Source: Pseudomonadales bacterium
GTDB lineage: Bacteria; Pseudomonadota; Gammaproteobacteria; Pseudomonadales; Halieaceae
DNA: 64,000 nt
Reading direction: 5' to 3'
NCBI GenBank assembly: GCA_024234855.1
Contig: JACKNN010000001.1
Coordinates: 434,001-498,000, forward strand
Of this stretch, positions 8,270 to 16,348 are shown piece by piece (position 1 is the stretch's first letter; the number at the start of each line of letters is the position of its first letter). Position numbers and translations under genes: made by a program. The notes under the pieces are model-generated. The model had not been told where the DNA came from. It made no database searches and saw nothing but the letters and a program-made list of their open reading frames with translations.

Positions 8270-8932
8270 TCAATCCCCCGAATTCTTGAGGAGAAACTTG
8301 AGGTCGGCTATCACGTCCTTGTAGGAAATATCTTCGTTGTAAGACATCATTATCCATCCCGCCGGATCCACCAGGTACCAGCTGCTGGGCTGTGCCCGGT
8401 ATTCGCTAAACAATTTGTCCATACCGCCCGGCTCAATCACCAGCGGCTGCAGACCGCGATGCTCATCCGCCAGGAAGGTTGCGAAACTGGCGGGGGCGGG
8501 GCGGTTGTCGCTCAGCGCCTGCACCGTGAGCCGGGTATTGTCCGGCCCTGTCTCACTCACATAAAAACGCCTCAGGCGATTGAAATCCTTGCCCAGGCCG
8601 ATGTGAATCTGCCTGGTGATGTACAGATTGTTTTCGCAGATCGTATCACAGTGCCCACCCGTACCCGGAATCACCATGGTCCACTTCGGCTCCAGGTCGG
8701 CGTAGCGAAAGTTGGTTCCATTGGGCTCGTGCAACACACTCTCGTCGATCTGGCGCGGCGGCTGCACCAGCACACCCCGGTTGGCGGTGCCCAGTATCCC
8801 AACCAGGTCGAGGTCACCGCGCACGACAAAATACCACAGCCAGGTGGCACCCAGGATGATGGTCACGGGTACGCCCGCTATCAGCAGCAGTACCATCCGA
8901 TTATTCGTTCGCCTGTCCGTATTATCCATCAA
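8270..8932 (-). CDS. Membrane-anchored thioredoxin-like protein of the oxidase cluster
   Basis: A 220-residue protein with one N-terminal membrane helix (about residues 13-37) and a periplasmic domain. It contains Cys95-Asp-Thr-Ile-Cys99 in GTGGHCDTICENN. The CxxxC spacing and position after a beta-strand (WTMVIPG) mimic the SCO copper site CPDVC, so a distant SCO-like or redox chaperone role in CuA assembly is plausible. Pseudomonas carries an uncharacterised gene at the equivalent place after SURF1. No direct functional name is justified. It lies 6 bases from the SURF1 stop and 7 from the heme O synthase start, so it is clearly in the same operon. Confidence 0.8.
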   Translation of the reverse strand: MMDNTDRRTNNRMVLLLIAGVPVTIILGATWLWYFVVRGDLDLVGILGTANRGVLVQPPRQIDESVLHEPNGTNFRYADLEPKWTMVIPGTGGHCDTICENNLYITRQIHIGLGKDFNRLRRFYVSETGPDNTRLTVQALSDNRPAPASFATFLADEHRGLQPLVIEPGGMDKLFSEYRAQPSSWYLVDPAGWIMMSYNEDISYKDVIADLKFLLKNSGD

Positions 8933-8938
8933 CCTATA

Positions 8939-9709
8939 CTATCTCCGATCGCCACCCGACGACTTTAGCAGTTGCCACAGGTTGCTGCTGCGCATTACGA
9001 AAAACACCAGTAAAAAAAGCGCCATGGTAAACCATTGCGCGGCATAGGCCCGGTGTTTGTCGGGGCTCATATTCACCACCTGCCATTCCACCGCCAGCGC
9101 GCCGGGCTCGCCTGCATCGATACGAACAGGGTAGGGGAATACACGCTGGCCGCTCACGGCCCCGACCACGGGTACTATTTTTTCCATTTCCACCGCCTGC
9201 AGCAGCTTGGGCCAGCCCGGCCCCAGCGTCTGTTCTGCCAGCAGATAGGGTGCGCCGGGTGCGACAAACACATGGCCGGTCAGCTCTACCCGCCCACTGA
9301 CCGCCGGCACCAGCGGCAGCGCCAGCCGGGCCGGGTCTGCGGCAATCCAGCCGCGATTGACCAGTGCCAGCCCCTCGCCGGCGTCCAGCGCCATTATAGC
9401 GATCACCTCATAACCAAACCGACCACCCTGGATGCGGTTGTCCAGCAAAAAATACTCGTCCTGCAGGAAAACCCCCGAAAGCGTGACGGCTGCCTGGTTC
9501 AGCGCTGCTGCCGAATCACCCCACACACGGGCCAATGGCACCGGCGCTTCGGCCTGGCGCTGTTCCCAACGCGCCTCAATCACCGCCTTTTCCTCGGCGC
9601 GCTGTATTTGCCAGAACCCCAGGCCCACCATCACCGGGAATAGCAGCAGGGTAAATGCGGTTGTGCCCCAGTCAAGATCAAACCTGATACCCGGGCGCCG
9701 AGCAGGCAT
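8939..9709 (-). CDS. SURF1-family cytochrome oxidase assembly protein
   Basis: A 256-residue inner-membrane protein with the two-helix topology of SURF1: a first helix at residues about 13-30 (FTLLLFPVMVGLGFWQIQRAEEK) and a second near the C-terminus (QWFTMALFLLVFFVMRS). Between them is the conserved periplasmic domain with LDNRIQGGRFGYEV and LVNRGWI. SURF1 helps insert heme a into subunit I. The cluster context with coxBAC and ctaG fits. It is separated from coxC by a convergent small gene on the plus strand, so it may be transcribed from its own promoter. Confidence 0.92.
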   Translation of the reverse strand: MPARRPGIRFDLDWGTTAFTLLLFPVMVGLGFWQIQRAEEKAVIEARWEQRQAEAPVPLARVWGDSAAALNQAAVTLSGVFLQDEYFLLDNRIQGGRFGYEVIAIMALDAGEGLALVNRGWIAADPARLALPLVPAVSGRVELTGHVFVAPGAPYLLAEQTLGPGWPKLLQAVEMEKIVPVVGAVSGQRVFPYPVRIDAGEPGALAVEWQVVNMSPDKHRAYAAQWFTMALFLLVFFVMRSSNLWQLLKSSGGDRR

Positions 9710-9778
9710 TTCAGAAAGCCCCGGGCCGGCGGGGCATGACTGGTTTATACTGCGACGAATGACCCAAGGAGATGTCCA

Positions 9779-10036
9779 TTGCTAAAAGTTGTGATCGTAC
9801 TGTTGATGCTGGCACTGGTTGCCAGCCTGGGAAGCGGCTTTTATTTCCTGATGATAGATCAGGGCGACAAAAACAAACGCCGGACCATGCATTCACTCGG
9901 GGTACGGCTGGCGTTGGCAGTATGTCTGGCGGCTGTGATCATCTACGGCGTGGCTACCGGCCAACTGGGTCGCAGCAGTCCCTGGGACGCCGGGCCGATG
10001 TCCGGCACATCCGGAAGCCAGTCCTCAGAAAAGTAG
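9779..10036 (+). CDS. DUF2909 twin-transmembrane protein
   Basis: An 85-residue protein with two predicted helices (about residues 2-26 and 42-60) separated by a short charged loop (DQGDKNKRR), and a serine/glycine-rich tail. It matches the small DUF2909 proteins found beside cytochrome oxidase genes in gammaproteobacteria. The function is unknown; a role in oxidase assembly is only inferred from context. The start is TTG at 9779, with an AAGGAG site 9 bases upstream. It is on the strand opposite all other cox genes here, divergent from SURF1 and convergent with coxC. Confidence 0.75.
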   Translation: MLKVVIVLLMLALVASLGSGFYFLMIDQGDKNKRRTMHSLGVRLALAVCLAAVIIYGVATGQLGRSSPWDAGPMSGTSGSQSSEK

Positions 10037-10045
10037 GCTTTCAGG

Positions 10046-10071
10046 GCCGGGGGAAGCTGATTCGCCCCGGC
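10046..10071. terminator. Shared hairpin between DUF2909 and coxC
   Basis: GCCGGGG (10046-10052) can pair with CCCCGGC (10065-10071) across a 12-base loop, in the 54-base gap between two convergent stop codons. There is no U-tract on either strand, so intrinsic termination is uncertain. It may protect both 3' ends. Confidence 0.4.
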
Positions 10072-10090
10072 TCCTACACAGCCTTCACTG

Positions 10091-11065
10091 TTACAGGATG
10101 TACACGAACAGGAACAGGAATACCCAGACCACGTCCACAAAGTGCCAATACCAGCTGGACGCTTCGAAGCCGAAATGATCGGTGGCCGTAAACTGGCCGC
10201 CCACCACCGAGCGCAACAGCTGGATGAGCAGCATGGTCATGCCCATGAACACGTGGAAACCGTGGAAACCCGTGAGCATGAAGAACGTGGAACCGTAGAT
10301 GCCCGCGTTCAGGGTCAGGCCAAAGTGCTCGTAGGCCTCATAGTACTCATAGAACTGCACACACAGGAAGGTCATGCCCAACAAAACAGTAATGCCAAGC
10401 CACAGGTTGAACTTATTCCTGTTGCCGTTGAGGATGCCCATATGAGCCAGATGACAGGTGAAGCTCGAGGTAAGCAGAATGATGGTGTTCCACAGCGGCA
10501 GCCACAGGTACCAGGCGTGAGCATCTGCAAATGACATGCTGGTTTCAGCGCCGGTAAAAGAACCGTTGTTCGCAATCAACTGGGCCCCGGCGCCACCCAC
10601 CGCTTCCTGCGGCGTCTCTACCAGCGGCCAGCTGAAGTTGAAGCCCTCCCAGAGCAGGCCATTCATACGACCGCCCTCACCTTCGCCAGCCAGCCAGGGT
10701 CCGACCAGGACGCGCACGTAAAACAGCGCGCCGAAGAAGGCGAAAAAGAACATTACCTCGGAAAAGATGAACCAGAACATACCCAGCACATAGGATTTTT
10801 TCAGCTGGGCGCTGTTCATGCCCGCGATGTTTTCCTTGATGGTGGTACGAAACCAGCTGAACAGCGTGGCGAGGAAAAACAGCATGCCGAGAGTGAAAAT
10901 GGTCCAGGAGCTGGTCTCCTGCGCCGGGTCGCCAAAAGTCATGTCGTTCATGATGCTGGCGGCGCCGAAAATACTCAGGATCAGGCCGATGGTGGCGCAG
11001 ATGGCCAGCCGGCTTTTCTCCGGTACGTAATATTTTTCGTACGCCGTGGTAGTCTGACTTGTCAT
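10091..11065 (-). CDS. coxC: Cytochrome c oxidase subunit III
   Basis: A 324-residue membrane protein of the heme-copper oxidase subunit III family with about seven helices. Recognisable segments include FTLGMLFFLATLFSWF, SEVMFFFAFFGALFYVRV and GFHGFHVFMGMTMLLIQLLR. The C-terminus EASSWYWHFVDVVWVFLFLFVYIL is characteristic of the family. Subunit III stabilises the oxidase and its D-channel proton uptake. A long inserted loop (about residues 130-165) with GAGAQLIANNGSF distinguishes it from the E. coli-type subunit. It follows ctaG after 44 bases on the same strand. Confidence 0.95.
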   Translation of the reverse strand: MTSQTTTAYEKYYVPEKSRLAICATIGLILSIFGAASIMNDMTFGDPAQETSSWTIFTLGMLFFLATLFSWFRTTIKENIAGMNSAQLKKSYVLGMFWFIFSEVMFFFAFFGALFYVRVLVGPWLAGEGEGGRMNGLLWEGFNFSWPLVETPQEAVGGAGAQLIANNGSFTGAETSMSFADAHAWYLWLPLWNTIILLTSSFTCHLAHMGILNGNRNKFNLWLGITVLLGMTFLCVQFYEYYEAYEHFGLTLNAGIYGSTFFMLTGFHGFHVFMGMTMLLIQLLRSVVGGQFTATDHFGFEASSWYWHFVDVVWVFLFLFVYIL

Positions 11066-11109
11066 TTTCTATCTTCTCCGTGTAGTAACGCGGGTTCGCA
11101 CCCCGCGCA

Positions 11110-11670
11110 TCAGCGAGTTGCTACTGCGCCCTTCGCCATATCTGTTACATCAAATATCGTATAGGACAGGGTTATCGTGTGTATGTCTTTCGGCAAATCC
11201 CTGTCGACAATGTACTGCAGCGGCAACTCGGCCGAAGCCCCGGCAGTAAGCGGTTGCTGGTTGAAGCAAAAGCACTCGGTCTTGTGGAAGTACTGCACCG
11301 CCCTGGCCGGCGAGATGCTGGGAATGGCCTGCGCGACCATATCCTTCGCCAGGGTGTTGCGGGCATGGAAAACGGTATCGTTCACCGCGCCCGGATGCAC
11401 TTTCATCACCGAGGTGGCAGGCCCGAACTCCCAGGGCATCCCCTCGTTCCTGGTTGCCACGAACTGGATGGTGACCAGGCGACTTTCGTCGACTCCGGCC
11501 TGGACCGAGGTATACGCCTGGCCATCGGTCTTGCCGTTGATACCGAGGGCATCACACAACACGTTGTACAGCGGCACCATCACCACAAAAACAAAAGCAA
11601 ACATCAACACCGCCACCGCAACCAGCTTGGTTGCGGTGTCGATAGCGGGGTTGTTGCTCAGTTTCAGCAC
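11110..11670 (-). CDS. ctaG: Cytochrome c oxidase assembly protein CtaG/Cox11
   Basis: A 186-residue inner-membrane copper chaperone with one N-terminal helix (about residues 14-38) and a periplasmic immunoglobulin-like domain. The copper-binding CFCF motif is visible in KTECFCFNQQPL. Cox11 inserts CuB into subunit I. It sits directly between coxA (10-base gap) and coxC, the standard place in these operons. Length is typical. Confidence 0.94.
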   Translation of the reverse strand: MLKLSNNPAIDTATKLVAVAVLMFAFVFVVMVPLYNVLCDALGINGKTDGQAYTSVQAGVDESRLVTIQFVATRNEGMPWEFGPATSVMKVHPGAVNDTVFHARNTLAKDMVAQAIPSISPARAVQYFHKTECFCFNQQPLTAGASAELPLQYIVDRDLPKDIHTITLSYTIFDVTDMAKGAVATR

Positions 11671-11680
11671 CGTTCAGGCC

Positions 11681-13258
11681 TTACTTGACCGCCGGTGGTG
11701 TTTCAAAGGTGTGATAGGGCGCCGGAGTCGGAATTGTCCACTCCAGCCCTTCCGCACCGTCCCACACCTTGGGGTCCGAAACCGGCTTGCCGGCGACGAT
11801 GGTCGCAATCACGTTGTACAGGAACAGGATCTGCGACAGACCGTAAATAAACGCGCCGATACTGGACATCATGTTGAAGTCGGCAAACTGCAGGGCATAA
11901 TCCGGGATACGACGCGGCATACCCGCCAGCCCCACAAAGTGCTGTGGGAAGAACGCGATGTTAAAGCCGATGAACGAAATCCAGAAATGGGTCTTGCCCA
12001 TGGTTTCGTTGTACATGCGGCCACACCACTTGGGCAGCCAGAAGTAGATCGCCGCGCTCATGCTGAAAACCGCACCGGCCACCATGACGTAGTGGAAGTG
12101 TGCAACCACAAAGTAGGTGTCGTGGTACTGGAAGTCAACGGGCGCAATGGCCAGCATCAGGCCGGTGAATCCGCCGATGGTGAACAGGATCAGGAAGCCG
12201 ATGCAGAACAGCATCGGTGTCTCAAAGGAGAGAGAGCCCCGCCACATGGTGGTCACCCAGTTGAACACCTTCACACCCGTGGGTACCGCGATCAGCATGG
12301 TGGCATACATAAAGAACAGTTCGCCCGCAACCGGCATACCGACAGTGAACATATGGTGCGCCCATACGATGAACGACAGGAACGCGATCGAGGCGGTGGC
12401 GTACACCATGGAGTCGTAGCCGAACAGCTGCTTGCGGGAGAAGGCGGGGATAATCTGCGAGACCACGCCGAAAGCCGGCAGAATGATAATGTAGACCTCG
12501 GGATGGCCAAAGAACCAGAACACGTGCTGGAACAACACCGGGTCACCACCGCCGGCAGCGGAGAAGAAGCTGGTGCCAAAGTGTACGTCCATCAGCATCA
12601 TGGTCACCGCACCCGCCAGCACCGGCATTACCGCTACCAGCAGGAAGGCGGTGATCAGCCAGGTCCACACGAACAGGGGCATCTTCATGTAGGTCATGCC
12701 GGGTGCGCGCATGTTCATCACCGTGGCGATGATATTGATCGAACCCATGATGGACGACAGACCCAGCACGTGAATTGAAAAGATGAAGAATGTCACCGAC
12801 GGGCCGGCATAGGTGGTGGAAAGCGGCGCGTAGAACGTCCAGCCCGCTGCGGGGGCTCCGCCTTCCATGAACAGGGTGGAGGCCAGCAGCAGGAAGGTCG
12901 GGGGCAGAATCCAGAAACTCCAGTTGTTCATCCGTGGCAACGCCATATCCGGCGCCCCGATCATCATCGGGATCAGCCAGTTGGCGAGACCGACAAATGA
13001 CGGCATGATCGCCCCGAACACCATGATCAGGCCGTGCAGGGTTGTCATCTGGTTGAAAAATGCCGGCTCAACCAGCTGCAGGCCGGGCTGGAACAGCTCG
13101 GCCCGGATGATCATGGCGAAAAAGCCGCCCAGGATGAACATGCTGAATGAGAACCACAGGTACATGGTTCCTATGTCTTTATGGTTGGTGGTAAACAGCC
13201 ACCGACCGAGGCCCTTGGCAGGACCGTGATGATGATCGCCCATCGTTAACTCCTCCAA
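11681..13258 (-). CDS. coxA: Cytochrome c oxidase subunit I
   Basis: The catalytic subunit, 525 residues with twelve membrane helices, binding heme a and the heme a3/CuB centre. The motif WFFGHPEVYIIILPAFG supplies a CuB histidine, the D-channel glutamate and the cross-linked tyrosine. WAHHMFTVGM gives the next two CuB histidines, and HDTYFVVAHFHYVM the distal heme histidines. It is an A-type (mitochondrial-like) oxidase. The start codon follows directly after the coxB stop, showing tight coupling. coxB, coxA, ctaG and coxC form one transcription unit. Confidence 0.97.
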   Translation of the reverse strand: MEELTMGDHHHGPAKGLGRWLFTTNHKDIGTMYLWFSFSMFILGGFFAMIIRAELFQPGLQLVEPAFFNQMTTLHGLIMVFGAIMPSFVGLANWLIPMMIGAPDMALPRMNNWSFWILPPTFLLLASTLFMEGGAPAAGWTFYAPLSTTYAGPSVTFFIFSIHVLGLSSIMGSINIIATVMNMRAPGMTYMKMPLFVWTWLITAFLLVAVMPVLAGAVTMMLMDVHFGTSFFSAAGGGDPVLFQHVFWFFGHPEVYIIILPAFGVVSQIIPAFSRKQLFGYDSMVYATASIAFLSFIVWAHHMFTVGMPVAGELFFMYATMLIAVPTGVKVFNWVTTMWRGSLSFETPMLFCIGFLILFTIGGFTGLMLAIAPVDFQYHDTYFVVAHFHYVMVAGAVFSMSAAIYFWLPKWCGRMYNETMGKTHFWISFIGFNIAFFPQHFVGLAGMPRRIPDYALQFADFNMMSSIGAFIYGLSQILFLYNVIATIVAGKPVSDPKVWDGAEGLEWTIPTPAPYHTFETPPAVK

Positions 13259-14404
13259 TTAGCCTTTCTTGTGGTTGTAGACATCAATGGGCTGGACCAT
13301 ATCACCCATATTGTTGCCGAATGCGTTGCGCTGGTAGGTGATGACCGCTGCCATATCCACGTCGTTCAGCTGTCCGCCGAATGCCTGCATCGCCGTACCG
13401 GGCACGCCGTTGATACCGACGTCCAGGTGCGCACCGATATCACCGGTGGCTATGGCGCTGCCGGCGATAGGCTTGCCCACACCACCTTCACCGTTGGCGC
13501 CATGACAGGCCAGGCAAGCGCGCGCGTACACCGCTTCACCGCGCTCCACCAACTGCTCAAGGGTGAAGGTCTGGGCCATCAGCTCCTTGATGGCGGCGGC
13601 TTCAACCTGCTTGGCTCCCAGCCACTCGCCATAGGCTTCCTTGCTCACCACGTTGACCACGATCGGCATGAAGCCGTGATCCTTGCCACACAACTCGGCA
13701 CACTGCCCACGGAATACGCCCTCCTCCCTGGCCAGGGTCCAGGTCTCGTTGATGAAGCCCGGAATAGCGTCGCGCTTCACCGCCAGCTCCGGCACCCACC
13801 AGGAGTGAATCACGTCGTTGCCGGTGATCAGGAAGCGAACCTTGGTGTTCACCGGGATCACCAGCGGCTCGTCAACTTCCAGCAAGTAGAACTCACCCTT
13901 GGGCTCGGAGTTGTGTATTTCGCTTTGAGGGGTCCGTAAGTTACTGAAAAAACTTATGTTTTCCCCATTTTCATTGATGTACTCGTACTTCCACTTCCAC
14001 TGGTAACCGGTTACCAGGATATCCAGTTCCGCATCGTCATTATCGTAGACCTCGAGCAGCGTGGAGGTGGCAGGCACGGCCATACCGATCAGGATAAGAA
14101 AGGGGACGACGGTCCAGGCAATCTCAACCTTGGTGCTCTCATGAAAGTGCGCTGCGACGGCACCTTTTGATTTGCGGTGATAGATGATGGAGTAGAACAT
14201 CACCCCGAAAACGCCAAGGCCGATCACTGTACAGATCCATAAAATGATCATGTGCAGATCGTAAATGCGCTCACCTACCTCGGTTGCGCCCGGCGCCATG
14301 TTGACCTGGGCTTCTTCGGGCCCATAACCCAGCACGACAGCACTTATCAGCATCAGCACAGGACCGAGGGCGAGCTTTAGCAGCCGCTTCGCTTCAAAAC
14401 ACAT
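13259..14404 (-). CDS. coxB: Cytochrome c oxidase subunit II with fused cytochrome c domain
   Basis: A 381-residue subunit II: signal/first helix (residues 7-27), two membrane helices (about 50-75 and 95-118), then the CuA cupredoxin domain with ligands His200 (VIHSWW), Cys235 and Cys239 (GQCAELCGKDH), His243 and Met246. After a linker comes a class I cytochrome c domain with CLACH at 297-301. The fusion makes this a caa3-like oxidase that can accept electrons through its own heme c. The ATG at 14404 was chosen because GGAG precedes it; an in-frame ATG at 14419 lacks a good ribosome site. It heads the oxidase operon. Confidence 0.94.
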   Translation of the reverse strand: MCFEAKRLLKLALGPVLMLISAVVLGYGPEEAQVNMAPGATEVGERIYDLHMIILWICTVIGLGVFGVMFYSIIYHRKSKGAVAAHFHESTKVEIAWTVVPFLILIGMAVPATSTLLEVYDNDDAELDILVTGYQWKWKYEYINENGENISFFSNLRTPQSEIHNSEPKGEFYLLEVDEPLVIPVNTKVRFLITGNDVIHSWWVPELAVKRDAIPGFINETWTLAREEGVFRGQCAELCGKDHGFMPIVVNVVSKEAYGEWLGAKQVEAAAIKELMAQTFTLEQLVERGEAVYARACLACHGANGEGGVGKPIAGSAIATGDIGAHLDVGINGVPGTAMQAFGGQLNDVDMAAVITYQRNAFGNNMGDMVQPIDVYNHKKG

Positions 14405-14762
14405 TTCCCGTGTCTCCATATTGAAAAAATATTCCCCCCAGCTGACTGTTTACAACCCCTGCAAACCGCCACACGGTAGCGACGGCAAATGTGGTACGAA
14501 CTGGGAAACACCGCCAGTGAACGGGGGCGACCGGGACGTCAACACTGCCTGAACTTGTCAGCTGATACGCATTTGCCCACTGTGCGACAATTAGCCGCAC
14601 CGACAAAACGCGGCGATTATAGCGAATCTGTGGCGCAAAGCCTACTCAGTTGCACGCATTGCCGGCGTCCGGCAGGGATTCGGCCGGCGCGGTAGCGGTT
14701 TGGCCATAATGTACTAGCCTCAACAGTACCATTTGGCAAGCCCAAACCAGACCGGAGGGCTC
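14405..14762. other. Divergent intergenic region between coxB and a conserved hypothetical gene
   Basis: About 360 bases without a supported gene. It must hold the promoter of the cox operon (minus) and that of the downstream plus-strand gene. The only clear structure is a TGCCGG (14660-14665) / CCGGCA (14669-14674) stem. I could not identify a convincing -35/-10 pair or operator by eye. Confidence 0.5.
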
Positions 14763-15404
14763 ATGGTTGCAGCTCTCATCAGGGACAAAATCAGCGCCGC
14801 AGTGCGGGCCGAACAGCGCACCGGGCAATTGGGCCGGCGCCTCGAGCAACTCCTGCCCGAGCTGCGCCAGACGTTGGTATTACCCGAAAAAGCACCGATC
14901 GCCAACCTGCTGACGTTCATCACCGAATACGTCGAAAGCGTGCCCGGCAGCCTCCTGCTGGTGACTGCGGTGAGCAAGCATTTGGGGTTTTACGACTACG
15001 CCTCCCCCTTTCTTGAATTGGCCGAGGAATATTTCCTGCACCCCCCGCAGGACCTGCCGGCCGACGACGGGCTCGAGGCCCTGCTCGACGAGGCCTTCCT
15101 GGCCCACCGCCTGCTGGAGGAGGTGAACGACCACCATATCAGGCACCTGCAGCGGCCGCTGTTACCGATAGACATGACGGAGGCCAATGTCATCGTCCAC
15201 CACCTGCTGGGGGATGAACTGGCAAACAAACTGGACCTGCGGGTTCACGAAACGGCGGCGCGCTTGCTTGAGCGGGAATACGTATGGGAGCGGGTGCGCG
15301 CCCTGCCGGCTGGCGCTGCCGAGACCACGCAGTTGCTCAAGTACAACAAACAGACCTGGCCGTCCCGCAGGATCCGGTTGCGCCTCGCCAGCGAGGCCAG
15401 CTAA
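14763..15404 (+). CDS. Conserved hypothetical protein, mainly helical
   Basis: A 213-residue soluble protein that I do not recognise. It is rich in leucine and acidic residues and reads as mainly alpha-helical. Motif-like segments are FITEYVESVPGSLLLV, HLGFYDYASPFLELAEEYFL and LDEAFLAHRLLEEVNDHH. There is no signal peptide, membrane helix or cysteine motif. The ATG at 14763 is preferred over the upstream TTG (14733) because GGAGG lies 4-5 bases upstream of it. It overlaps the convergent yheV-like gene by four bases at the stop codons. Its position next to the oxidase operon may be chance. Confidence 0.7.
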   Translation: MVAALIRDKISAAVRAEQRTGQLGRRLEQLLPELRQTLVLPEKAPIANLLTFITEYVESVPGSLLLVTAVSKHLGFYDYASPFLELAEEYFLHPPQDLPADDGLEALLDEAFLAHRLLEEVNDHHIRHLQRPLLPIDMTEANVIVHHLLGDELANKLDLRVHETAARLLEREYVWERVRALPAGAAETTQLLKYNKQTWPSRRIRLRLASEAS

Positions 15405-15697
15405 TCCTGCTTTTTGACAGGGGCCGGTTCCACCAGGCGCACCGGTTCGGCAGGAGTTTCTACCCGGCGCGCAGCCGGACGGCTTACCCGGGTGGGCAAT
15501 TCCCGGCCGACACCGGCCGGCGCTGGCACTGCATCCGCAGGGGGGGCCGAGGGGTCGCCCGGGCGGGGCTCGGTGAAGCCGCAGGCCACACACTCCCGCT
15601 GGTCGGTATCAAGATCGACGACAATTTTGTCCATCCGCGCGCAGCGGGGACACACGGCCCCGGCGATAAAACGGCGGCGAAGAGGGTTGCCTGGCAA
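15401..15697 (-). CDS. yheV: YheV-family putative zinc-ribbon protein
   Basis: A small protein (98 residues from the start used here) whose N-terminal half matches YheV/TIGR02443: RRRFIAGAVCPRC and, later, RECVACGFTE. Two CxxC pairs (CPRC and CVAC) form a probable zinc ribbon. The C-terminal part is proline/alanine-rich and longer than in E. coli YheV, probably disordered. The function is unknown. I favour a TTG start at 15697, preceded by GGAG with suitable spacing; an ATG at 15733 is the alternative. It is convergent with the preceding gene and divergent from the carbonic-anhydrase-like gene. Confidence 0.75.
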   Translation of the reverse strand: MPGNPLRRRFIAGAVCPRCARMDKIVVDLDTDQRECVACGFTEPRPGDPSAPPADAVPAPAGVGRELPTRVSRPAARRVETPAEPVRLVEPAPVKKQD

Positions 15698-15786
15698 ATT
15701 TCGATCTCCGGCACTGGGGTCGCGGACTGGCAAGCCCGCTGCTTGCTGGGTATTGTAGCAGGCTCGTCAGCCCCGGAGGCCCGTAG

Positions 15787-16347
15787 ATGCAAATTCAACA
15801 CCCAGTCAACGTTCGCCGCTTTGGCGGCCATAGCCCGGTCATCGGCGCACGGGTGTTCATCGACCCCAGCGCGGTGGTTATTGGCGATGTGGCGCTCGGC
15901 GATGATGCTTCCGTCTGGCCGCAGGTCTCGGTCAGGGGTGATGTACACCGGATCAGGGTGGGGGCCAGAACCAGTGTACAGGATGGCTGTGTGCTTCACG
16001 TCACCCACGCCGGGCCATTCAACCCCGACGGCTGGCCGCTGGAGATCGGCGGCGATGTCACCATCGGCCACAATGCGACGCTCCACGGCTGTCGGGTCGG
16101 CGACCGGGTACTGGTCGGTATGGGGTCGACCATCATGGACGGCGCCGTGGTTGAGGATGACGTCGTGATCGCCGCCGGGGCGCTGGTCACGCCGGGCAAG
16201 CGCCTGCGCAGCGGCTATCTCTACGCCGGCAGTCCCGCCCGTGAGGTCAGGGCACTGAGTGACAAGGAAATGGCCTACTTCTGCTACAGCGCCGGCAATT
16301 ATGTCAGACTCAAGGACGAGCACCTCGCGTCGCTGGTATCCGGATAG
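15787..16347 (+). CDS. Gamma-class carbonic anhydrase-like protein
   Basis: A 186-residue left-handed beta-helix protein of the YrdA/PaaY group, with hexapeptide repeats such as VVIGDVALGDDASVWPQVSV and VTIGHNATLHGCRVGDRVLV. Candidate zinc histidines are in VLHVTH and IGHNATLH, the usual gamma-CA positions. The protein is probably trimeric and cytoplasmic. Gamma-CA relatives are often inactive as carbonic anhydrases, so the reaction (CO2 hydration) is uncertain. The gene ends one base before the convergent aroE stop, the same yrdA-aroE neighbourhood known in other gammaproteobacteria. Confidence 0.9.
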   Translation: MQIQHPVNVRRFGGHSPVIGARVFIDPSAVVIGDVALGDDASVWPQVSVRGDVHRIRVGARTSVQDGCVLHVTHAGPFNPDGWPLEIGGDVTIGHNATLHGCRVGDRVLVGMGSTIMDGAVVEDDVVIAAGALVTPGKRLRSGYLYAGSPAREVRALSDKEMAYFCYSAGNYVRLKDEHLASLVSG

Positions 16348-16348
16348 C

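Noticed and set aside
11177..12778. Plus-strand open reading frame (533 codons) opposite coxA and ctaG
   Set aside because: It is antisense to two certain genes, low-complexity and without recognisable motifs.
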